Positions 36,453-44,526 of a stretch of DNA of 64,000 bases are shown one piece after another. The notes beneath the pieces are model-generated. The model was not told the DNA's origin and searched no databases. It saw nothing but the letters and a program-made list of their open reading frames with translations. Each line of letters opens with the position of its first letter. The first letter of the stretch is position 1. The stretch comes from Butyricimonas virosa (GTDB lineage: Bacteria; Bacteroidota; Bacteroidia; Bacteroidales; Marinifilaceae), in the NCBI RefSeq assembly GCF_025148635.1, contig NZ_CP102269.1, positions 3,596,001-3,660,000 of the forward strand, given 5' to 3'. The position numbers were made by a program, and so were the translations under genes.

Positions 36453-36549
36453 ATATATACAATTATATCTATTTAGATAAATATTGTACGATATTTTTTT
36501 TGTTCCTTTTTTTAATGTTTAATTTTGGTGAAATTTAAAAGATAAACTT

Positions 36550-36870
36550 ATGGAAAAGAAAGAAGTCGAAAAAATTTTGTCAAAGAACAAGCTTGTTTTA
36601 GATACGGCAGGTTTGGAGAATCTTCCCGTTTTAACAGTGGAGATCAATCGTTATTACTTGAAAGAAGACAGTAGAAGAAGTGAGGATGTGTATCTTTTGG
36701 GGAATTTAATTGATAAGGAACATTGTAATATGAAATTTGTAGAAGCCGATTACCGGTGTGAATCATTTTTCGTTAAGCATGAATTGAATTATTGGTATCG
36801 TGATTATCTTGAAGAAGCGTTGGAGGTAAAAGATGCATTATTTTGTTTATATGGAGAGGTTGATAAATGA
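36550..36870 (+). CDS. Hypothetical protein in prophage remnant
   Basis: Not recognised. 106 residues, acidic, no signal peptide or membrane segment; lysine-rich helical start (MEKKEVEKILSKNK) and aromatic-rich C-terminal half (YWYRDYLEEALEV). It lies between the lysis genes and a LytTR gene on the same strand, 41 bases before the latter, and may share its transcript. Confidence 0.5.
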   Translation: MEKKEVEKILSKNKLVLDTAGLENLPVLTVEINRYYLKEDSRRSEDVYLLGNLIDKEHCNMKFVEADYRCESFFVKHELNYWYRDYLEEALEVKDALFCLYGEVDK

Positions 36871-36911
36871 TTTTAATGAGGATTGTTTACTTTTATCACT
36901 AATAAAACCCC

Positions 36912-37244
36912 ATGCTTATGGAAACACAGAAAAACACGTCATCGATCTTTGTAGAGAACGGGGAGGAATTTACCAGAGTTTGGTTTAATAAAGTGCTTTA
37001 TTTTAAGGCAGAAGGTGACGGCACTAGAATCCAGATGAAAGATTCTCAAATAACTATACCCATTTCTTTAGAACAGATAGAGACATCTCTTGGTGAAATA
37101 TTTCTCCGTATTAATGAATCCCGCATCGTGAATAAAGGATATGTGGAAGCTTTTAATAAGAAAACATTGATTATTGGAGCGGAGGAATTACCCGTTTCTA
37201 AATCTCATGTAAAGGAATTATATTCTTCATTCCATATTTTGTGA
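36912..37244 (+). CDS. Stand-alone LytTR DNA-binding domain protein
   Basis: A 110-residue protein consisting almost only of a LytTR DNA-binding domain: VWFNKVLYFKAEGDGTRI at the start and the signature FLRINESRIVNKGYVEAF, LPVSKSHVKELY at the end. There is no receiver domain. It is likely a transcription regulator of the prophage or of nearby genes. ATG 36918 is an alternative start. No clear ribosome-binding site. Confidence 0.8.
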   Translation: MLMETQKNTSSIFVENGEEFTRVWFNKVLYFKAEGDGTRIQMKDSQITIPISLEQIETSLGEIFLRINESRIVNKGYVEAFNKKTLIIGAEELPVSKSHVKELYSSFHIL

Positions 37245-37442
37245 AACTTGAAATCCGGGTATTGGCAAGAAGACGGATAGACAGAATACAGACACGACAA
37301 TGGGGATGGTAAACAAGCAGGAATTAGGGGTAAAGATCGTGAACGTGGAAACAAAAGAGGAACGATCGGGGGGTATGAATTATTAGTTTTGTTACTGCAT
37401 AGCTTGTTTGCTTTATGGTATTGAAATGCGAAATTTAAACCT

Positions 37443-37450
37443 TATATTTG
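37443..37450 (+). promoter_or_regulatory. tRNA-style promoter without an intact gene
   Basis: TATATTTG followed by CATCCGTTTATTGAAAA, very similar to the tRNA-Arg leader (TACCTTTG then CATCGCTTAAATGAAAA). The following 150 bases form no tRNA. Confidence 0.4.
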
Positions 37451-37610
37451 CATCCGTTTATTGAAAAATAAGCGGATTTAAGGTAGGGCTTAGAGTGGTT
37501 ACACGAGATTTTATTTATTGACATTGTTACATAATTGTTACATAAGCCTTCTTTTTGAGTGTTTTTAATATTTTGATAAATAATTAGTTATGTCTTATTT
37601 GGCAGGTTCT

Positions 37611-37652
37611 TTCGTAATGCGTAGGTCTGGGGTTCGAGTCCCCAAATTGGCT
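37611..37652 (+). pseudogene. 3' fragment of a tRNA-Thr(CGT)-like gene (probable att remnant)
   Basis: Contains anticodon-loop TTCGTAA, a perfect T arm (TGGGG-TTCGAGT-CCCCA) and acceptor strand AATTGGC. The bases 5' of the anticodon loop do not pair with the 3' side and no matching GCCAATT 5' strand is nearby, so the 5' half is missing. A crossover in the anticodon loop is the usual result of tRNA-targeted integration. Confidence 0.6.
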
Positions 37653-37662
37653 CAAATAGAAG

Positions 37663-37686
37663 CCTGTCTGATAGACAGGTTTTTTG
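37663..37686 (+). terminator. Terminator behind the tRNA fragment
   Basis: CCTGTCT and AGACAGG pair around GAT, followed by TTTTTT. Confidence 0.8.
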
Positions 37687-37711
37687 TGTTTAAACCTAAA
37701 CTTTATATTTT

Positions 37712-38323
37712 ATGAAACGAGTTATTGTGATTTGTTGTGTATTGATGTGTTTTGGGGGAGTAGAAATGGCACAAGCCCAATCATTGAAGGACATTTTGAA
37801 TTCATCGAAGGTAAAGGATGTGGTGAATCTTGTAACAGGTAACGTGATTAAATTTTCGGATCTTCAAGGAACTTGGAACTACGTGGAGCCTGCTTGCAAA
37901 ATGACGAGTGGGGATTTGTTGAAAGAAGCGAGCGGTTCGTTGGTGACTTCGGCATTGGAGAAAAAAATGGTGAATATTTACACGAAGTTGGGGATTGTTC
38001 CGGGGAATTTCAGCTATACGTTTAGTAGTGATAGTACGTTTACGAATACGATAGGAAAGAAGGTATTAAAGGGAACGTATTCTTTGGACGAGAAAACACG
38101 AGTATTGACATTGCGTTATATGTTGGCAAAAACGATCACGGTGAAAAGCGTGGAAGTGCAGTTGGTGAAATCAGGAGAACAGATGTCATTACTTTTCAAT
38201 ACAGAAAAACTTATGAACTTTGTCAGTGTATTATCTTCTGCTTTGAAGAAATCAGATAAAACGACTCCTTCACTAATGGATGGGTATGATGAGATTCTTT
38301 TAGGATTTGAGATGAAGAAATAA
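37712..38323 (+). CDS. DUF4923 family secreted protein
   Basis: A 203-residue exported protein: the signal peptide (about 1-22) ends at AQAQ, followed by a lipocalin-like chain with the DUF4923 hallmarks GTWNYVEPAC and TFTNTIGKKVLKGTYSLDEKTRVLTL. Common in Bacteroidales, function unknown. It appears to be the first host gene right of the prophage remnant and is followed by a strong terminator. Confidence 0.85.
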   Translation: MKRVIVICCVLMCFGGVEMAQAQSLKDILNSSKVKDVVNLVTGNVIKFSDLQGTWNYVEPACKMTSGDLLKEASGSLVTSALEKKMVNIYTKLGIVPGNFSYTFSSDSTFTNTIGKKVLKGTYSLDEKTRVLTLRYMLAKTITVKSVEVQLVKSGEQMSLLFNTEKLMNFVSVLSSALKKSDKTTPSLMDGYDEILLGFEMKK

Positions 38324-38340
38324 TTTGTAGATGGCAAAAG

Positions 38341-38377
38341 AAGAAACGGGGACTTTGTTGGATTGGTCCCCGTTCTT
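38341..38377. terminator. Terminator after the DUF4923 gene
   Basis: AAGAAACGGGGAC pairs with GTCCCCGTTCTT, followed by ATTTA. IS982 copy 2 begins six bases after the stem, in the terminator tail. Before that insertion it probably also served the convergent outer-membrane protein gene. Confidence 0.8.
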
Positions 38378-38382
38378 ATTTA

Positions 38383-39412
38383 ACGTGAGTTCGAAATAAC
38401 TTAAAACAACACAAGTTGCCTGTCCTTGACAAAATTGACATCAATGGCAGGCTTCTTTTCAAAAAAACAATAGGCAGCAATGGCCGATAGGGCATTTGCA
38501 ATAAAGTTATTGAATGATCTGTGTCTGGAATGTTCAATTTGCGCGATATTCTTCAATTCGTCATTCACGGTCTCGATCAACGCCCGTTTTCGTAACAGGA
38601 TTTTGTCCTCTACACTCATCAACGAGTTTCTCATGTTATTCTTCACTCTTGTCAGCAATTGTATTCCATTCAAGAACAGGTTTTCGAACAAGGCTTGACC
38701 GATATACCCTTTGTCCGCACAAAGTTTTCCCTTGATATCTCTCTGGAAGTTCCCTTGTTTTAACGGTTCCCTGTCATCCACGTTCGCCGGGGAGAACATG
38801 AAATTCAGGATCTCTCCCTTGTCGTTGATTACCAGGTGCAGCTTGAACCCGAAGAACCATCCCATGGAACATTTTCCACGAGTGGCCAGGCCTTCAAAGG
38901 TTTTATGAACCAGTATTCTTTGGTTACGGCAAACTCGAAGCGGGGTAGAATCCACGAAACTGATGCCGGTACATGTCCCTAACAAGACCTGTTTAATGAA
39001 AATGGTCAACGGCAACAGTATATCTTTTTCCAGTTCTACAAAACGATTATAAGATACCACGCGGGGAAAAAGATGGGTTAAATGTTTGCATACATATTCG
39101 TTATAATAGTGCTTGAAACACCTGAATCCACCCGAATGGAATAAAATCAAAATAACCATTATTTCTGCATCATTCATACGATTGGGCTTGTTTCGATGAT
39201 TATGATTACTTTCTTTTACCATGTATTTTTCTTGTTGTAACGCAAATTCTTTACAAAAATCGTCCGCCATACAATAAATCTCTGTAACTTTAGCCTCTGA
39301 GAACATAGTGATAATCGTTTTATTTTATTTTTGATACTATAAATTTACAACTTTTATCGCTATGTTCCTAATATTCAAATAAATAATTTTAATCCTTATA
39401 TCGAACTCACGT
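38383..39412 (-). mobile_element. IS982-family insertion sequence, copy 2
   Basis: A 1030-bp element with the same ends as copy 1, inverted relative to it. Flanked by TATTTA direct repeats (38377-38382 and 39413-39418). It sits between a terminator stem and the stop codon of the outer-membrane protein gene, which begins at the very next base (39419). Confidence 0.92.
38401..39306 (-). CDS. IS982-family transposase
   Basis: 301 residues, the same protein as copy 1 (29408-30313), with the DDE residues in FVDSTPL, CADKGYIG and ETVNDELKN. Intact. Confidence 0.92.
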   Translation of the reverse strand: MFSEAKVTEIYCMADDFCKEFALQQEKYMVKESNHNHRNKPNRMNDAEIMVILILFHSGGFRCFKHYYNEYVCKHLTHLFPRVVSYNRFVELEKDILLPLTIFIKQVLLGTCTGISFVDSTPLRVCRNQRILVHKTFEGLATRGKCSMGWFFGFKLHLVINDKGEILNFMFSPANVDDREPLKQGNFQRDIKGKLCADKGYIGQALFENLFLNGIQLLTRVKNNMRNSLMSVEDKILLRKRALIETVNDELKNIAQIEHSRHRSFNNFIANALSAIAAYCFFEKKPAIDVNFVKDRQLVLF

Positions 39413-39418
39413 TATTTA

Positions 39419-40927
39419 TTAAAATCTGATTCCTAATGTTAGTCTGAATTCGTTGTCTTTGAATTTCGTTTGGAATTCAGGTGATTCGATTACTTGACCT
39501 TTTGGAGTTTCGTAGTAATAGAATAGACCATTTAGTTTGGAGGCCTTGTGAAGATAAGCAAGGTCGGCGTAAAATACTCCGAAATTTAATCCTAGACCAC
39601 CCGTGATTATTTGAATGTCATTCTTTTCATTCATTTCTCCTTTCGTGTAAGGTGAGGCAGAATAGGCATAACCACCCCGTAAATAGAACACGCTATTAAA
39701 TCGATATTCTGCTCCGGCACGGAAATTATGAGTACTATTGTAAATAGCTTTTATCGCATTGTTAGTTTCTAAATATTCATTTTTGGCACCATCATTTGAG
39801 TATTTTGCCGTGGTATAGTCAACATATTCATAGTCCAAACTGATAATAGCTCTTTGGCCTAGAACTGTTGCGGCACTTGCCATAAATCTCCACGGTGTTT
39901 TTAATTTGTAGGAGTAATCTGTCCATGCACTCTCTCCATATTCAAAGTTGTCCGTAGGTTTGGCATCTTCAACCGGAAGTTCAGTGAATTTAGCAGAAAC
40001 ATTATTATTGGCATAAGCATCAAGATCGTAATATGTAGGTGTATGAATAGCAAAACCTAGACGGAGAACTGGGATCGGACGATATATAAAACCTGCTTTG
40101 AAATTTATCCCGACACCACTACTTGTAAAGTCTTGGTACATACTGAACTTTTCCAATTTGTTATTTGTTTCTCCAATAATTTCTTCAGTGTACACGGAAA
40201 ACGATTTGTAATGTAGTGATTGAATTCCTAAAGTTATGCCAAAGTAAAATTTGTCATCATAATTAGCCCCTGCCGATATGGCATATTCACTTTGAAAACC
40301 CCGTTCTCTCGTGTATTTATAATGTTGTAACTGATCTATACTTCTAATTGGAGTTTCGTAGTCATAGTCCTTGTTTTCTAAAGCCTCCGGGCTTAAATAA
40401 AGCATATATGCATCATAAGCAAGTCCTGTGGTAAAATCATTTAATTCTTTCGGGGATAAACCGTCTGCTTCCTCTTTCCATATATTTGATAAGGATGAAT
40501 CTCCATTAGTTTCATAATAGCCTTGAAAAATATTTCGATTGAAATTATTTAGGTTCGTATAATTAAAACCGATGTTGATATTTTTCCATTTATTACTCAT
40601 AGGTTGGAATGATAATACGAATCCCAATCCTCCTAATAGATACATATTTTTTTCATTATCAATACCTTTTGTTTTTGCGTGAGCAAAATCGAGCATGGAT
40701 GTAAAACTGATTTCAGATTTACGGAATACTCCAATACCACCTGGGTTTGTGGATAGGGTTGTTAAATCTCCACCTAATGCACCGAATGCTCCTCCCATTG
40801 CGGTAACTCTTGCAGAACCGAATGGGGTTTGTCTGGAAAATCGAAGGGCATCCTCTTCGTTTTGAGCCGAAACGAAGAAGGAGAAGAGGAGTAATGTCGG
40901 AAGTATATATAATATTTTCATAGACAA
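39419..40927 (-). CDS. OmpP1/FadL-type outer-membrane transport protein
   Basis: A 502-residue beta-barrel. A signal peptide (about 1-21) is followed by the FadL/TodX-like N-terminus TPFGSARVTAMGGAFGALGGDLTTLSTNPGGIGVF. Aromatic-alternating strands fill the rest, ending in Phe (LTLGIRF) as expected for Bam-dependent barrels. FadL proteins move hydrophobic compounds across the outer membrane. It follows the Trp/Gly-rich lipoprotein gene by 16 bases. Its natural terminator is now separated from it by the IS982 copy. Confidence 0.83.
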   Translation of the reverse strand: MSMKILYILPTLLLFSFFVSAQNEEDALRFSRQTPFGSARVTAMGGAFGALGGDLTTLSTNPGGIGVFRKSEISFTSMLDFAHAKTKGIDNEKNMYLLGGLGFVLSFQPMSNKWKNINIGFNYTNLNNFNRNIFQGYYETNGDSSLSNIWKEEADGLSPKELNDFTTGLAYDAYMLYLSPEALENKDYDYETPIRSIDQLQHYKYTRERGFQSEYAISAGANYDDKFYFGITLGIQSLHYKSFSVYTEEIIGETNNKLEKFSMYQDFTSSGVGINFKAGFIYRPIPVLRLGFAIHTPTYYDLDAYANNNVSAKFTELPVEDAKPTDNFEYGESAWTDYSYKLKTPWRFMASAATVLGQRAIISLDYEYVDYTTAKYSNDGAKNEYLETNNAIKAIYNSTHNFRAGAEYRFNSVFYLRGGYAYSASPYTKGEMNEKNDIQIITGGLGLNFGVFYADLAYLHKASKLNGLFYYYETPKGQVIESPEFQTKFKDNEFRLTLGIRF

Positions 40928-40943
40928 TTGATGTTAGTTAGAC

Positions 40944-42155
40944 TTATCTTCTACTACCCGAATTTGTACGTTGAACAGGTCCGCTACCTCCACTGCTGGA
41001 GCGTGTTGTTGAACTACTTCCATACGAGCTAGATCCGCTGTTTCCTCTGGAATAACTTCCTGATGAATTGCTGGAGTTGTTATGCAAGGGATTGTAGTTT
41101 GAGCCGGACTCGTAGCGGCTACTATTTGATCTGGATTGTATAGCGGAACTTCTTGAAGTTCTTGAATAGGTACTATATGACCGGGCGTTTCTATTCGTCG
41201 TGTATTGCTTTTTAGGTGCATACCGAGTAGTTACAGTTGGTTTGCTGGCACCACCCCAATCCGGTCGATGGTTACCCCAGTTTGGGCCATGATGTCCATG
41301 TCCCGGACGGTGTCCCCAATGTGGATGATAACCGTAGTAGTGGTTCCAATAAGGGTTCCAGCCCCATGGATCGTAGAATCCATGCCCCCAACCCCACGGA
41401 TTATAACCGTAACCATAGTAATTGTTCCAATATGGGTCCCATCCCCAAGAGTTTCCCCAACCGAACGAGGCTCCCCATCCCCAGCGGTTCCAGCCGAAAC
41501 TTACGTTGTTACTCCATGCGAAACTATCAAAACGAGGATCGTTCCAAATCACGGTCCAAATGTATTTTGGGTAATTACCGAAAATTAATTGAGAGTATAG
41601 TCCCACGTTCGAACTGCTGGGGAACCACCAGTAGCGACCATCAATCGTGTACACGTTCCAGTCGGAGCTGAACGAAAGATTCTGGGCAATTTCGTATCCG
41701 TTTCCGAAATAGGCGAAACCTTCCGGGTAACGATTCATGATTCGAACACACTCTTCTAAATCATTTTCACTACCTTTAAAGCCTCCGATCCAGTACCCGT
41801 CATCTGCCGGAACTGCAATCCGATTAACAGTTTGTCCGGTTCTGGTCTCTTCTTTTTGCACCTGTTTTTCAGTTGCATAACGAGCCATGCCGATGGAGTG
41901 AGATTTCGGGTTTACACTGTTATCTATTTCCTTCGGATAAACTTTATCATTGTTTGTGTTTTTACTAATTTGAGAACTAGAAGAAGTATTCGAGGTGATG
42001 TCCACTCCGGTCTTGTCTTTAATTTCTTGAGCGAAGAGGGAACGTTTACCAGGAACATAGTAGATATCATCTTCCTGCGCTCGTGTGAAATTTTGCGAGG
42101 AAGAGCAAGCGCCTAATAGGACTGCTAATGCTGAAAAATATAATGCTATCTTCAT
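40944..42155 (-). CDS. Lipoprotein with Trp/Gly/Tyr-rich centre and Ser-rich tail
   Basis: About 403 residues from ATG 42155 (MKIALYFSALAVLLGAC); the frame opens 13 codons earlier but those residues are not signal-like. The lipobox LGAC predicts a lipoprotein. Residues about 95-210 form a compact conserved part; about 210-300 are dense in W, G, Y, N, H and P in short imperfect repeats (for example YNPWGWGHGFYDPWGWNPYW); the last ~100 residues are Ser/Arg/Gly-rich and disordered. Function unknown. Co-transcribed with the FadL-like gene, so perhaps surface-exposed beside that barrel. Confidence 0.75.
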   Translation of the reverse strand: MKIALYFSALAVLLGACSSSQNFTRAQEDDIYYVPGKRSLFAQEIKDKTGVDITSNTSSSSQISKNTNNDKVYPKEIDNSVNPKSHSIGMARYATEKQVQKEETRTGQTVNRIAVPADDGYWIGGFKGSENDLEECVRIMNRYPEGFAYFGNGYEIAQNLSFSSDWNVYTIDGRYWWFPSSSNVGLYSQLIFGNYPKYIWTVIWNDPRFDSFAWSNNVSFGWNRWGWGASFGWGNSWGWDPYWNNYYGYGYNPWGWGHGFYDPWGWNPYWNHYYGYHPHWGHRPGHGHHGPNWGNHRPDWGGASKPTVTTRYAPKKQYTTNRNARSYSTYSRTSRSSAIQSRSNSSRYESGSNYNPLHNNSSNSSGSYSRGNSGSSSYGSSSTTRSSSGGSGPVQRTNSGSRR

Positions 42156-42298
42156 AGTAATAATATTAATTTCTTTTTTGTATGACAAATTCATTGACTA
42201 TTGGTTTATTTACTTCTAACAAAATGCGTACCATTCATTCGGTGTTTCCCTGTTACAAGCATCCCATACGGCTTGTTTTGTATTCTATGTTATAAAAA

Positions 42299-42325
42299 TA
42301 GAAAATAATAATCGGATTTCCTAGT
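42299..42325. repeat. Left attachment site (attL core)
   Basis: 27-bp core, starting TAGAAAATAATAATC and ending GGATTTCCTAGT, identical to 49797-49823. Bases outside differ on both sides. The stretch 42195-42495 otherwise holds no gene. Confidence 0.8.
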
Positions 42326-42454
42326 ATTTATCGTGTATAATAATTAATTTATAATTTATTAATACATAGTGGGTTGTGTTGTTGTTTTTTGTAAAAGAAA
42401 ATACGAAATACCAATAAAAACATGTTGTTTTTGCCCCATTTTCGCTTGTAAATG

Positions 42455-42470
42455 TACAAAATAATGTACA
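42455..42470. promoter_or_regulatory. Putative integrase arm-type site, left
   Basis: TACAAAATAATGTACA, repeated exactly at 49717-49732 near the other end of the element. It is also a near-palindrome (TGTAC...GTACA). It lies 26 bases before the integrase start, so it may double as an operator. Confidence 0.5.
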
Positions 42471-42495
42471 AATTTGCCGCACAATTCGAGTAGAT

Positions 42496-44442
42496 ATGGG
42501 ATTTACCATACGCACCGTTTGCCGTGAATACTCTAGTTTGATTAACAAGGGCGCAAAAGGTGACACCATGATTGAATTGAATCTTGCTATATGCAAAGAT
42601 GGTAAGACTGTTTTCAAGTCTTACAAGATTAAAGGAAAATTAGAATTAAAACATTGGAATCCGGATTTGGGACAGGTTCGGAAAGGGTGTATGTATGCAG
42701 ATGAACTTAATATTTTAATTAAGGACACAGAAGTTGAATACACTCAAGTTGGATTATCCTGGGAAACAGTTAAAAGAGACTTTACATCAGGTGAATTGAT
42801 CAATTACCAAAAAGCAGCAGCATCAAAAGAATCGTTGTTTGAATATATTGAACATTTGATAGATTTATTTAAGAAAAGAGGAACTGGCAATTTCAATATG
42901 TATCGTAATTTGTTAGGAGAAATGCATTCTTTTACAAAAAATAGAAATGTAAAAATGTCTGATATTAATAACAAATTTTTATTTGAATATATAAAATGGT
43001 GCCTTGCTGGTGGCAATGATTCTAAGACGGTTTTGAATAAGTTTTATAGGCTTAAATCAGTAGTTAAAAAAGCAAAAAATGATGGTATATCAGTGTCAGA
43101 TATTACATTGACTTATACTCCTACCAAAAAACCAATTATTAAACGTGGTTTATCTGAATCGAACGTGCAAAAACTTCTTGCCTATAAACCCCGCAAAAAA
43201 AAGTGGGAGTTTGTAATGGATATGTTTAAGTTCATGTACTATTCTGCTGGAATCTCGTTTAGAGATATGGCTTTTTTAACACAAGATAATATATCCGATA
43301 ACCATTTGTCTTATATAAGATTTAAAACCCACAAACCTATTAATATACCACTTCCTGAAATATCAATGATGATTATTGATAAATACAAATTTTCAAAGGA
43401 TAGGGGTAAATATTTATTTCCGATTATTCCGCTAAAGAGGCAACACTTAGATTATATAGAGCTATATACATGCATCAATAGTCGGATTTTTGGATATAAT
43501 ACATTGCTTGATAAAATTGGTAAAGAATTAGATTTACCAATTAAATTGACCTCTTATGTGGCTCGACACTCTTACGCAACCCAGTTATTGCGATCCGGTA
43601 TTCCACTACCCATGATCTCAAAAGCTCTTGGTCACTCGACGATACAAATGACACAAAATTATTTGAATTTGAACGATTTCGATTTAACAGTGACGTTTGA
43701 TTGTTTAACGCCTAAATTGAAGGAAGAAAAGTTAGATGGAATAGGAATGGCATTCATGAATCATTTGAAATCTAATCCAGATTGGGAGAAGTATTGGAGC
43801 ATGGTAACGAAAGAGGGTGAAGTACTTCCGAACAAAGCTACATTAGTATATAGTGGCAATCGAGGCTGGCAATATATATTACCCCTGGTAGATAAAAAAG
43901 AATTGAAAGGCGTGGTAATATTCCCTGTTAAAGAAAAGCCTGGTAGTTCTTTGTTGTCTGGAGAAATTACTGAACCATTAGTTTTCTTTCAAGATGAAAT
44001 GGAGAAAGATATTTCAGTTCAAGGTTTATTGCGTTCTCCAATGAGAATAGAATGGGAATATGATGTGAATATCACGAGTGCGATGTCGTTGGAAACCGTC
44101 ACTAAATCTCCGTTATCATGTTCTGGTTATGATGGGTATTATGATGCTTCTTATGTTTTGGTGTGTAGTAATACCATAGATTGTTCTGGGAATAAAGCTC
44201 TAAATGAGATCGACATGGATTATCTACAATATGTAGCAGATAAGATCGGTTGTCAATTTTCATGTAAAGTAAAAGTCAAAAACGATGTGATTATAGTTGA
44301 AGGCCAAAGAGAAAGAGAAGTTTGTTTTTTTTATAATTCTTTACGGGAGGAACTTGAAAAGGGGCTTTGGTATATCTCTTATAACTACTTGTGGAATGAT
44401 TGTGAGAAGCAAGCTTATGGGGAGAACTCGTTTGATAGTTAA
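42496..44442 (+). CDS. Tyrosine recombinase (integrase) with long C-terminal extension
   Basis: 648 residues. N-terminal arm-binding/Arm-DNA-like domain (about 1-85), SAM-like core-binding domain (about 105-190), catalytic domain (about 210-400) with first Arg in GISFRDMAFL, box II as YVARHSYAT (Tyr in place of the usual His, a known Bacteroidetes variant), LGH, and nucleophile Tyr in TQNYL near residue 391. Typical relatives end near residue 410; here about 235 further residues follow that I do not recognise. Its place beside attL marks it as the integrase of this element. Followed by a strong terminator. Confidence 0.88.
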   Translation: MGFTIRTVCREYSSLINKGAKGDTMIELNLAICKDGKTVFKSYKIKGKLELKHWNPDLGQVRKGCMYADELNILIKDTEVEYTQVGLSWETVKRDFTSGELINYQKAAASKESLFEYIEHLIDLFKKRGTGNFNMYRNLLGEMHSFTKNRNVKMSDINNKFLFEYIKWCLAGGNDSKTVLNKFYRLKSVVKKAKNDGISVSDITLTYTPTKKPIIKRGLSESNVQKLLAYKPRKKKWEFVMDMFKFMYYSAGISFRDMAFLTQDNISDNHLSYIRFKTHKPINIPLPEISMMIIDKYKFSKDRGKYLFPIIPLKRQHLDYIELYTCINSRIFGYNTLLDKIGKELDLPIKLTSYVARHSYATQLLRSGIPLPMISKALGHSTIQMTQNYLNLNDFDLTVTFDCLTPKLKEEKLDGIGMAFMNHLKSNPDWEKYWSMVTKEGEVLPNKATLVYSGNRGWQYILPLVDKKELKGVVIFPVKEKPGSSLLSGEITEPLVFFQDEMEKDISVQGLLRSPMRIEWEYDVNITSAMSLETVTKSPLSCSGYDGYYDASYVLVCSNTIDCSGNKALNEIDMDYLQYVADKIGCQFSCKVKVKNDVIIVEGQREREVCFFYNSLREELEKGLWYISYNYLWNDCEKQAYGENSFDS

Positions 44443-44469
44443 ATAAAAATTAGTTTTTCAAAATATAAA

Positions 44470-44508
44470 GTACACTCCGAAAGTTAAATTGGAAACTTTG
44501 GAGTGTAC
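44470..44508. terminator. Bidirectional terminator between integrase and neck-like gene
   Basis: GTACACTCCGAAAGTT pairs with AACTTTGGAGTGTAC (15 bp, one bulge), followed by ATGTTTTTG. It separates two convergent genes. Confidence 0.75.
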
Positions 44509-44526
44509 ATGTTTTTGATAGCTCTT

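Larger units (their letters stand above)
37245..37711. other. 467-bp gap: prophage end and host junction
   Basis: No clear gene. It holds a promoter-like box (TATATTTG, 37443-37450), a 3' tRNA-Thr-like fragment (37611-37652) and a terminator (37663-37686). A 28-codon open frame at 37300-37386 is too short to support. Confidence 0.6.

Noticed and set aside
37300..37386. A 28-codon open frame after the LytTR gene
   Set aside because: Too short, no ribosome site, no recognisable pattern.
37611..37652. Functional tRNA-Thr
   Set aside because: The 5' half and acceptor partner are missing and the anticodon stem does not pair.
29302..39412. Inverted IS982 copies as ends of one composite transposon carrying the prophage remnant
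   Set aside because: Each copy has its own TATTTA duplication on both sides, which shows two independent insertions rather than one composite event.
41205..41671. Open frames opposite the Trp/Gly-rich lipoprotein
   Set aside because: They mirror the biased composition of the lipoprotein gene and have no start signals or recognisable domains.
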